From NCBI RefSeq assembly GCF_032854445.1, contig NC_088302.1, forward strand, positions 36,462,191 through 36,526,190: 64,000 bases of DNA. Reading direction: 5' to 3'. A model generated the notes under the pieces. That model was given only the letters and a program-made list of their open reading frames with translations, had not been told where the DNA came from and did no database searches. Source of the DNA: Liolophura sinensis (lineage: Eukaryota > Mollusca > Polyplacophora > Chitonida > Chitonidae). This document shows positions 1 through 12,100 of this stretch, piece by piece. Each line of letters begins with the position of its first letter. The first letter of the stretch is position 1. Both the position numbers and the translations under genes were made by a program.

Positions 1-129
1 CATATAAGCTCCCCCTATGAGCAAAATTCCCTTGTAAACGTAAAGGGCCGCTAACCATTTCTCACCGTGATGAGAATGGCAGCGTGATACTTGAGGAACG
101 TATAAGATGTCTTCTTCTGTGTCTGAAGG
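1..129 (-). CDS. GABA-B-like receptor exon 14, truncated by window edge (TM5)
   Basis: Residues 740-782 as far as visible. PSDTEEDILYVPQVSRC is extracellular loop 2 with the conserved cysteine (C756), then WLAALYVYKGILLIGGAYM begins TM5, matching the family Y-x-Y-K-G-L-L pattern. The open frame continues past position 1. Acceptor TTTTTCAG at 130-131. Confidence 0.9.
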
Positions 130-3100
130 CTGAAAAAAAAAAGATTGATTAATGGAGATACCGACAAAAGTAGTCATGAAAAATGTATTTATTGGCCACG
201 AAAGAATGTTGCAAACGAAGGAGCAAGAAAATTTTTGTATTTATTAGAGCATATTTTGGGATGAGACTTAGCTTCATATAATAGTTTTGAAGAAAACCTA
301 CATCGCCATTTTACAACATGATAATACTTTGACAACAGTTAGAAACGTGTTTGTGTCCTCAGTTTGATTGGATATCTTACCTCCATTGTAAGATTTCTGA
401 TTTGACGGTTCATCGGGTCCACAATAGCCCAGAGTGACGTCAGCAGGGAATCCCCAATAAGAAGACCACCGACAATAAACAACAACTGTTTATCTTTTAA
501 AAGCTGTGGGATAAAAAAAATGTTCTTTAAATGTCATTCATTTCATTTAATTTTCCTCTAAGCTCGTCACGTAAACAAATCTCTTCAAACAGCATACAGG
601 AACAACAAAGTGTTGTACTTGGGTACCAACACAAAACTTCAAGTACATCTTTTTGTGGCACTGAGTTTTACAGATGATTTTGTACATAGTTTGAGTTTTA
701 ATGCTAAGACATTGTCCCAATGGAACACAGGTTAAATTTATTTATTTATCTGATTGATGTTTTACGCCGTACTCAAGAATATTTCACTTATACCACGGCG
801 GCCAGCATTATGGTGGGAGGAATCCGAGCAGAGCCCGGGGGAAACCCACGACCATCCGCAGGTTGATGACAGACCTTCCCACTTACGACCGGGAAGGAAG
901 ATAGCATGAGCTTGACCTGAACTCACGGCGACCGCATTGTTGAGAGGCTCCTGGATCACAACGCTGCTCTAGCGCGCTAACCTACTGAGCCCACTGATGA
1001 AATGGTCCCACCAGAAGTAACTCAATTGTTTGGATAAATGTTATTAGTACAAGATACTCGCAATGCTTTCTTGAGTTCCTTGAAACTCGAGATGAACTCT
1101 TGAATTGCATTGCGAAAAACATTGCACTTAAGAATGCACTTTTCCTTGTTCACAGAGACATCTCAACATTTAGCGCAACAAAGGTTGGTTCTTATCATCA
1201 GTCTAAGCCTCCGGACAAAGACATAAACTGTATGTTGACAACACAACAGCTTTCAGTCTTATTGAGCTTGTGTATCTACAAATATTGCAACATTTTTGAC
1301 TAGTATCTGTTAATAGTTTCTGTACTGAAATTATTTCATTTATTTATTACTTTGTATACTTACTTTACTTTTGATCAAGGCACTGTTAGCACGAAGGATG
1401 ATTTGATGAACCCGGTAGGTTTTAGTGAACATGGCGCCGAATGCTAAGGAAAACCCTGCTGCAAATGTGAAAGCTCTAACCTTCAACAAAAAGAAAGAAA
1501 ACTCATGAATAATGACGCTAGTTTACATCTGCAGTCTTCTTTCGTCTAATGAACATATTTTTTGCAGAGAAGCGATTGAACTATTTAGATACCAAAATTT
1601 ATCGTGTTCGAAATTTTGGGGTTCTGAAGTCGTCTATGAATCCTAGAGATATTATTTGTCTCCTTCTGTCTGTCTGTATAGCTGCGTCCAATTCGTTGAA
1701 TTGTATGAACCAATATAGGCAAATTTCTCACTCACAGTACAGACGAGCGGATAGAGTTCCGCACGAAGCCGGCTATCGTCGAGACCCAGCAGAATCACGG
1801 CTGTGTACACCAGAATACATCCAGCAACGGCAACGTTGTTCAGGTTAGGGCTAGATAACTTTATATATCTGGAAGCATAATGTGATGGTGCCGTGAAACG
1901 TGATTTGGAATTACTAAAATTCCGGAAACTAATGACTATTCTAGGAATGCAGTGGAAATTGGTTAAACCTTGAAAATTGTATAACAAATCATGGTCATTA
2001 TTAAGATGTATGATATGACAGAACAGGAATCGCTGTCACATATCGACGATAGTTTGGAACGCAACCATTTGAAAAATCGCTCGGAGTAACATATCGTGTT
2101 GTTTCTGATATTGCAATTACCAGTCGTGTTATTATCAGGCGATGGGATTGTCACAGTGGATAATACACAATGATATCAGTTAATGAAATGACTACTGTGG
2201 TAAAAAAAAAAAGGCATCATTCAAAAAGGCTGGACATAAAGCGCTCGGCACCCAACAACGATGACGTTCGTGTGGTTTGTGCACGAAAACGATCGGAGCT
2301 TCATTAACCCACAAGGGCAAGAGATTGTCTATGGGTGGCCGGTCACGTAAACAACCTCTGATGAAATGATATGGTTTTGAGCACTTCAGACATCAAATGA
2401 CAATTAATATTCATACGGATGGGAATGTGTCTTCTGACCAAAATCATTTATCATGCAAGGTCAACAGACTTGAAACATAATGTCGACTGGGCACTTTTCA
2501 AAACATGATCAATGCATGGGCAAATTCGCAACACATGCGTATGCGACAGCCCGCAAAGAGTCAATGTCGTCCCGCAGGACCCTTTTCTACTGAATCTATG
2601 CGTCGAAACAGACTTTCGTATACTAGCCGTCAACCACAATGAACGTTCCGTATCAATAATTGGAAGATCGATTCCCAAAACGACGTTTAACACAACCACC
2701 AAAGAAATAAGAAAGTAAATAATGTACGAAATTCTAACAGCATCATGCAAAGAGAAGCAGTTAACAGTTTTCAATGATGTTGGAAAGATGCAAATTATGT
2801 TCTAGGCGAAGGAGTGAAATCAGTATTCAAATGGTCCATGTTAAAAGATAGTATGTGAGAAAATGGACAGACTGAACGACAGCCAGAGAAAAAACAGACG
2901 GAGCCATTAATAGAGCTCTTTGTATTAGGTAATGACTAACTTTAAATTCCTGTAGTAGATGTTGAAACATAGGAAGAGAAAACCAGTCACAATGCCACAT
3001 ATACACATAATGGCAACGCCAATGAATACCCCGGCCTCTATTGTTCGCAGACGAACCACTAGCGTGTACTTATCGGGTGGAATCGTCCCACCTGTAAAAT

Positions 3101-6100
3101 AGAAGGAAATTGTTGCTTTTTTTAGAGCCCTGTCGCAAAGATCGATGTTTGAACTGAATTTAGAAATCCTTGAGGACTGGAAAGAGCGCTAACAGCGGTA
3201 ATTGCTTACAAAAAGCAAATCTCAGCTCGGAGAAGCACGGATTGTATAGTTAGATTGCTTTGGAGCATTATTTAAGCCCACTTAAAGCACAATACCCATT
3301 TATCTTGGGAGAAAAGCTGTTAATGTGAACGTCCTTAAGCTGGTTACACAAATTAAATTAAGGCGTGAAGATTAGATACCATCACTGGAGAGAGCTGTGG
3401 AACACTTGAGTGTGACAGGTATTTAGCGGGGTCTTGGTAACCAGTTACACAGTATAAGACATACCTGGCCACACAACAAGCACGCATTCTGGGCACTCGT
3501 AGCTTAACGTGTTGTTGCCGGGAGAATAAATAGCCACCTTTTTTATCACGCCACCTTGAGGAACAAAAAGACAAAGCAAAGACAATTAAATTAGCGAAGG
3601 GAAATCTCTACAATTAAGCTGAAAATATCGCAAGCAACAAGCACTCCAAAAGCAAAAATGAGTCAATTGCAAACCTTTTAGGAGGCTACGAAAAGGTACG
3701 AAAGGAAAGGGTAATTGTATAACAGACTGTATTGTGCTCTATTAAATAACATATATATCATACTCACTCCCACCCATCCCCACCCCCATCAACATCCACA
3801 CACTCTAATTTTCTTAGTAATCACTTTTTCTCACCAGGATGGATCTTTGGAACGGTGATGACGTACCTTGATGCTGCTCTACTAGTGATACAGCTTGTCG
3901 ATCTGGTCCATCAAACGACACAGGGCCCTGAATAAAAGGGAGAAACGAAATATAGCTCTTACAGATTTAACGATTCTGATATATTCACATTTAAGCTAAC
4001 TATAACCACTTTCTGAAATCAAGACAAAACCACTTTCACATATTGTCTGGATAAAAAAGATGTCTAATTCTATCCTATAATCTGTGGCAAGCATTTATTT
4101 CTTCATGAGTTCAGTTATTGCATCTGATTATAGACTTTTTGTCATTTAACGATTGCCGTCTGGATTCATTCCTTTTTTCGTTCGGCAACGAGCTGAAGAA
4201 GCATTAAATGCAGCCCAGTTCCGACAGTTATAATCTTAGAGAACTGACAATACATATCTGATAATTGTGCGCGAAGCTGGAATCCTTGGCTCAAGATTCT
4301 TAAGGAATTCAGTAGAGGCTGAATGACTCAGCGCAAACATTTACCGATACACCGAGGAAATCTATGGATGACACGATCTGGTGGAATTCCGTGGAGATAT
4401 TAGCAGCGCTGTCATAATCGAATGTCTGAACTAGTGATGCGGGGTTCCGTCTGAGGAAGGCTCGGAGCACCTGTGCCACCGTCCAGACAGTATCGTACGA
4501 ATTCCTCACGTCCTTTTGCCTGCCCGTGCCTCTGCTATATGAAGAGAACTTACGCTGGAACTCCGCAGTTGTCTGAACAAAAACCAAAAAAAAAAATATA
4601 TAGATATACGCCGAAATTATTCCGGTGGAGATCTAAATCTGGATCGAATCTGGCAATTGGACTGTGATAAAATTCCAATCGCAAATACTTGATAAAAGGA
4701 TATTCTCCGACATGTAGATATTGGAAAACACATAAACTTCAGATTGCTCTATCATGTTATAGAAATATGCAGGCCTAAAGCTAAACGTGACAATAATCCG
4801 CTGAATGCTTAATTAAAGTGCCTTGAAGCAGGATATTACATTTTTTGCATTTGTCAAGTGATTTGTCGGTTTTTACAGCAGTATTCAGTTTATTGTGAGA
4901 AGATTCTAAGCAATCTTAAATGAAATACCTCAAGATAGAATATTATACTTTATAACAAGCTAAACTTGTTAAATTTATACAGAGTTATTTGTGATCATAA
5001 AAATCCCCTAAAGCAATCATTAATTTCTAAGTTTAAATTCCGTGAGGTGGATTATCAACATACATATAGGCTCCATGCCAACTGCAACATACATGTAAAG
5101 GTATAGGCTAAAGGTACATTTTAGCTGTAATTAGTATATAATTATGAATGAAGCAGTGTCTGTTAACAAATGACAGATCACACAAATGAGAGTTGGTTAG
5201 CGCGCTAGCGCAGCGTAGATGACCCAGGAGCCTCTCACCAATGCGGTCGCTGTGAGTTGAAACCCAGCTCATGCTGGCTTCCTCTCTGGCCGTACGTGGA
5301 AAGGTCTGTCACCTCACTAGAGGTCAACATCTGATACAGTTGCTCTTGACACCTCACTACACGCCAATATCTGCCACCTCACTACAGGTCAATATCTGAC
5401 ACAGCTACTGTTGACACAAAACTTCAAGTCAACATCTGACACAGTTGCTGTTGACACCTCACTACAGGCCAACATCGGCCACAGTTGCTATTGACAACTC
5501 AATACAGCTCAACATCTGACACAATTGATGCTGACACCTCACTACAGGTCAATATCTGACACAGTTACTGTTGGCTCCTCACTACAGGTCAACATCTGAC
5601 ACAGTTCCTGCTGACACCTCAATACAGATCAACGTCTTAGACAGTTACAGTAGGCACCTCATTACAGGTCAATATCTGACACAGTAGCTGTAGGGCCTCC
5701 GTGGCTCAGTTAGTTAGCGCGCTAGCGCAGCGTAATGATCCAGGAACCTCTCACCAATGCGGTCGCTGTGAGTTGAAGCCCAGCTCATGCTGGCTTCCTC
5801 TCTGACCGTACGTGGAAAGGTCTGCAGCAGCCTGCAGATGTTCACGTGCCCCCCCCACCTCCACCGGCTCTGTCCGGTTTCCTTCCACCGTTCCACCGTC
5901 GTATAAGTGAAATATTCACTTAAGCACGGCGTAAAACACCAATCAAATAAACAAATACAGTTGTTGTAGACAGCTCACTACAGGCCAATATCTGACACAT
6001 TTGCTGTTAACATTTGCTGGTTTTTGTCAAAATCTGACAAAAGGCCAATATCTGACACAGTTTACGTTGACACCTCACTACAGGTCAACATCTGATACAG

Positions 6101-9100
6101 TTGCTCTTGACACCTCACTACACGCCAATATCTGCCACCTCACTACAGGTCAATGTCTGACACAGTTGCTCTTGACACCTCACTACAACTCAGTATCTGA
6201 CACAGTTGCTGTTGGCATCTCACTACACGTTAGTTGCCGGTCTCACTACACGTTAGTTACAGGTCAATATCTGACACTGTTGCTCTTGAAATCTCACTAC
6301 AGCTCAGTATCTGACACAGTTGCCTTTGACATCTCACTACAGGTCAATATCTGACACAGCTACTGTTGACACAAAGCTACAAGTCAACATCTGACACAGT
6401 TGCTGTTGACAACTCACTACAGGCCAACATCGGTCACAGTTGTTGTTCACACCTCAATACAGGTTAACATCTGATACATTTGATTTTGACAACTCGCCAC
6501 AAGTCAATGTCTGATACAGTTGCTTTTGATACCTCACTACAGGTCAATATCTGACACAATGATTGTTGACACCTCACCACAGATCATTATCTGACAAAGT
6601 TGCCGTTGACACTTCATTGTAGGTTAATATCTGACACATTTCCTGTTGACACCTCCCTACAAGTCAACATCTGACACATTTACCGTTGACAATTCATTAC
6701 AGACCAAAATCTTACACAGTCGGTGTGGGTACCTAGCTACAGGTCAATATCTAACACCGTTGCTGCTGGCACCTCGCTACAGGCCATTATCTGACACAGC
6801 TGGTGTTGGCACCTCAGTGCAGGTTAATATCTGACACAGTTACTGTTCACAATTCACTACAGGTGAATATCTGACACCACTGCTGTAGCACCTCGTTACA
6901 GGTCAACATTTGATCCAGATGCTGTTGACATCTCACTAGATTTATTTATTTATTTTATTGGTGTTTTACGCCGTACTCAAGACTATTTCACCTATACAAC
7001 TGCGACCAACCTTTATGGTGGTAGGAGACCGGGCAGAGCCACGACCATCCGCAGGTTAATAGAAGATCTCCTACCTACGGCCGGAGAGGAAGCCAGCATG
7101 AGCTGGACTTGAACTCACAGCGACATCTCACTAGAGGTCAATATGATATATCAATACAGGTCACAATGACACCTCATTACAGTCTACATCCTTTGTATAA
7201 AGGGACACTATGTTGACGGGAAAAAATTACGGCAAGAACGCTTCGCTGACCAGGCCTTTTGCTAGAGGACACATAGTTGACGGGGCAATTTGTAATCGAA
7301 ACTCGTAGTTTATTTCATTGTCAAAATTTTAAGGTCAGCCTGACCTTATTTTTCAGGGTTGAAAACCTTTCGATAGGGCTCGAAAATTTATAGTCAAAAT
7401 GTTTGACTCCAAAAACAGGGTCACTCATTTCAAAGATATTTTTATTGTCGGAATACTATCTAATTAACACTAAGAGAAGTTAATGGAAGTCTCGAAAACG
7501 ATAACATAAATTAAAATCAATGGCTATTTTGACTAAGCAAACAACTTGATATTTTATTTCACTAACAGCTAACAGTAAAATACAGAGAACTTGAAACATT
7601 GAAACTTTCTCCTCTACCGCATATTTCGTTACACGAGCCCTCGGGTCATTTCGGATGCTTACGAAAACTACCGAAAGATAGATATACTCGCGGAGAAGGT
7701 CAGGTCACGTGATCGTTGTTCACATACCGGTTTTTCATTTCACTAGCAGCAGTGCGTTAAATCTTTTCGATGGTTTATGGTGTTATCGTGCTATTCACAC
7801 GCTCTCCATATGATCAGATCCATAAAGACGCTATTGTGTCATTTTTTGCTTGTCTGATCCTAGCAACGCTGTGAAAATGGATTTATTCTGTAAGAATGAT
7901 CGGAAGCTAGAGACCACGTGCTCTCCTTAGTAACAAACGGCGTGGTTGAAGAAAACGGTCCTCCCAACGTTACTGCATAGGAAAATGCCCATTTTTGAAT
8001 AGCTGTCAGCGATCTTGTATCGGTTGGATTTTGTATAATTTTCAGCTTTCCAGATGGTCTGAGTATTTCTGTAGAGCTTTCGTGGTGGTATTTTGTACAA
8101 CTAGGCCTTAGCGGTCGTTAGTGAAATGGCAAAAAGTTACCTTTTCCCCAATGCTTTAACACTGGGCGGCCATTTTGTTTTAGACACAAAAGGGTGGTCA
8201 CGTGACCCCCAACTTCGGACCCGTCTTACAGAATTCAGCCTTTCTGTCGAAACGTATATCGTTAGGATTCATGATCGAACAAAAGCAGTCGGCTTTTGAA
8301 AACTGAATATTTTTTTTAAATTTCTGAAATTGAATATGCCGGCGTACGTGTTGGTAGGTAAGTATATCTATAATATATTTAATAGTTTAGGGATTTTAAA
8401 CTTGAGGGTGTCGTCACAATGAACACCTGAGAAGGGCCCATTGACTAACAGTAAGGTCACCCTAGTCTTTACAACCGCCAGAGTTGAACATGGGAGTTGT
8501 GAGATTAGTACTGTTCATTGTTTGCAGCTGATTCTCTTCTCAGATGTCACTGTGAAAAGCACTTTTCAAAGAACTGTCGTCATCCAGCCCAGTATAAAGA
8601 CAGGAGGTGAAGTAGCCACCTGGAGCTAAATCTGCCACGTGGTGTAGACCACAGTCGTAAACAATGGACACTGCATGATGAGGCTGTCACACTGTCGTCG
8701 ATGCTCTGGTCTTACTCTCTATGCTGTTCGTCTAAAATATCATGTGTAGTCAAATATTGTTGTTGCTTTGAATTTCTGCATATAGCTAGGACTATTCAAT
8801 GTCTAACATCACGCTAAAACGATTTACTATGCATGTGTTCTAATTGGACTTAAAGGTGGAGAAAACATAAAACTGACATAAAGTTCAGATGAAGGAGTGT
8901 AAAAAGTTATTCCTAAATGTGGTCTTTAATTTTTTTTCCCGATTTTTCCTTAAGGAGAAAAAGACCCTTGAAAATAATTTTTGTATGGTGGATATTTGGG
9001 ACCACCTTTTGGTATTTATAGTCTTTGTTTAATAATGTCATAAATGAGGATGTAACACGGGTTTAATAAATATTTTTGCGCTAGAATTTGTTCTTTTCAT

Positions 9101-12100
9101 CTAACAGATGTACCAAATCTCAATTTGGATCATATTTATATTTTTAATATCTTCATAAATATGATCATAATTCAGGTTAAATGCATATGTTTCGATATAA
9201 ACAACAAATTTACATTCAAATAAATTTATTAGACAAGCATCACATCCTTATTTAGAACATTATTATGTAACAGGGATGAATACCAAAAGTTGGTCCCAAA
9301 TACCCACCGCAAAAAAAAATTTCAAACACCCTTTTCTCTTGAAAAAAAAAATCCCCAAAAATATTAAAGATCATATTTGCAAATAAGTTTTTTGCTTTTT
9401 CATCTGATTTTGGCATCATTTTTATGTTTTCTTCTCCTTTAACAGAAATGATTACGGGGACAGATGGGAAAAGTAAAAGCAAATTAGTCAAAAGAATAAA
9501 GAATTAATAAATCATCTTCAGCAACAGAATTGTGTGTCAGCTGACAAGAAATCTCAGATCTTAGTGCTAGTATATCTTTATTTATTTATTTATTTATTTG
9601 ATTGGTGTTTTACGCCGTACTCAAAAATATTTCACTTATACGACGGCGACCAGCATTATGGTGGGTAGAAACCGGGCACAGCCCGGGGGAAACCCATGAC
9701 CATCCGCAGGTTGCAGGCAGACATTCCCACGTACGGCCGGAGAGGAAGCCAGCATGAGCTGGTCTTGAGCTCACAGCGACCGCATTGGTGAGAGGCTTCT
9801 GGGTCACTACTCTGCGCTAGTGCGCTAACCGACTGAGCCACGGAGGCCCCTTCTGTTTGATTGAATGGCTGCCTGGTTAATACATACACATAAATTAGAA
9901 GATATTGTCAGCTGATTGAGTCACAATAGTCCCTGGCAAACATGTACAAGTTTCATGTACAAATGTATGTGTAATGGGTTTCCACCCGGCGATGGCCACT
10001 TTTCTCTGACCACAATTCTTTTCTTACTCATATGCTAAAAAAAACAACATTATTTTGTACAGTCGAAATCACTGAATCAGGCTAAGATATTGCTAAATTA
10101 AGGTGTATCATGGCACAGCTGAGATTATGTTTTATATGGCACTGACTCTCTTTATTTCAAGAACTGTTAAACTATGAAATCTTTTATTTTTAAGTAGCGC
10201 ATGAGCTTGTATTTCATTAAACCTATAAATGCTACTTTTTCTCAGCTACATATACAAGATTTGAGGTAAAATTATTCTCAAATTAAGCCCATGTGAATGC
10301 AATGAAGGATTTCTGGAAATTAAAAGTTTTAGAGAGGACTATCACGGGATGACATTGGTGACAAGTTAATAGTGCTGAACATTCCCTGTGCTTTTAGAGT
10401 GATATTTTTTGGTGTGCTTTCTTTCTTTCAGGAAACTGTGTGACTGATGTGTTTATACACAGTTTAATTAGTGTTATATTCTTCTTTAATGTTTTGTTCA
10501 TGTTTCATTCAAATTTATATAACTGTGTTTAATTTTATGATTGAAAACTTATATATACAGACAGGCCATACAATAATATGATTGTATTTATGATATATGA
10601 AATTTTTTTATAATACATATTCTAGTTTCTGACTGAATTTCGTCTTTTGTTCTGGATTCAAGATGTCTACTTTGTAGCATATTTTTCTATTTTAATTCTG
10701 TTTGACTGAGGCATAAGGCATAGTGTCTTTAATATGATGTGTCCGGTCTGTGGTGTAGTGTATATTATGTCGATTGCAAACAGAACCATTTTGGCTTCAC
10801 CTGGTTTTACCCATGTCTTCCACATGACCACCAGGAGTACCATTATAACCTAAGGCAATGCAGATTGCATGTATATGCTCTAAGATAGAATGTCATATGC
10901 TTGTGTGATGGAAGGTTGGGAATTGAGGGTGGGGTGGGGGTGTGTCGTTGCAGTATTCAACACTACTCTGGATTACTGGATTGAGCGACTCTAATTTTTG
11001 GAGTCGCCCGTGGACCCAAAAGTTTGGGGTCAGAAATTTGACCCTGCTTTTTGTAGTTCATGAACCCTATTTTTAGGGTCAGAATTTGAAACCAATTTTG
11101 CAGTCGATCGACCCTATTTTGGGGTAGGTTATTTGACCCTTATTTTGGGGTTGGTCACGTCTATACCCTAAATATAAGGGTACTCCTCTTACAATGGAAT
11201 TTGTCGGCAAGCTACTTGTGTAGTCAGATGTAATGACCTCAGGGACCCATTACCGCTCACAGCTTTTCCGTGTACGATAATACCATTCACACTTTGCAGC
11301 CATTTCTTCTGATTTGTTTTGAAAAGTATAGAAAAAGGAAACCTTGTTGTCAAATTTGGGTCATTTCATTGAGATACGATAATCGATCATACAAAAAGCA
11401 CCAAGTCTGTGATGAATCCGCTGAATATAGTTTAATATTTCGCCGCTAACAGATTAGATTGTGCTGAATAGGTTTCAAATTATCAGCTGTAACATACTTC
11501 TATATTAAATCAGACATGTATTTTATGGCTTCGTGTAATTTGCGTGTTTGCAGCAAACTTGGGGTGTTTGGTGGTCTTTTATGAGCTAGTAAATTGGAAA
11601 TGATTTCCAAGGTCGCTGCCGTTGCCATTGACACTTTGCTCCTCATATTTTTTCGTTTTTGTAATGAATGTCAAATCTGAGAAGTCATTTCCGTGGTTTG
11701 ACCCGTATTTAGCCAAGGACGTTGTGATAATGCATTGATATTAATCGGCAACGTTGTCCATTTTCCTTACAAGCAGTGTAACCCTTTACGCATGATTGGA
11801 CGCAATTCCAAACAACTTTGCAAAATGGTAAAATATTATTTAGTTCAACTATGCTTGTAGGCATTAAGGTTTTCGTGACTGAAGGGTCGTCAGCACACAC
11901 TCCATTGTAATTGTAACTGATTTTGGTATTTGCAAATATGAGAGCATTTTTTGCACAGTCTTTTCATACAATGCCATGCAAATACATAGATTTTTTTATT
12001 TTGCTAACATGGTATACGCAGATAAGTATAAAAGTGCAAGTCCAAGGGATACATGTAATGACTGTAAAATCTTTATCTGTTTTTACCCAGAATTTGCCCA

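Noticed and set aside
6001-6354. 117-codon plus-strand frame with TGQYLT and SDTVA repeats.
   Set aside because: A by-product of the 40-bp array. The 40-base period is not a multiple of three and units are read in shifting frames.
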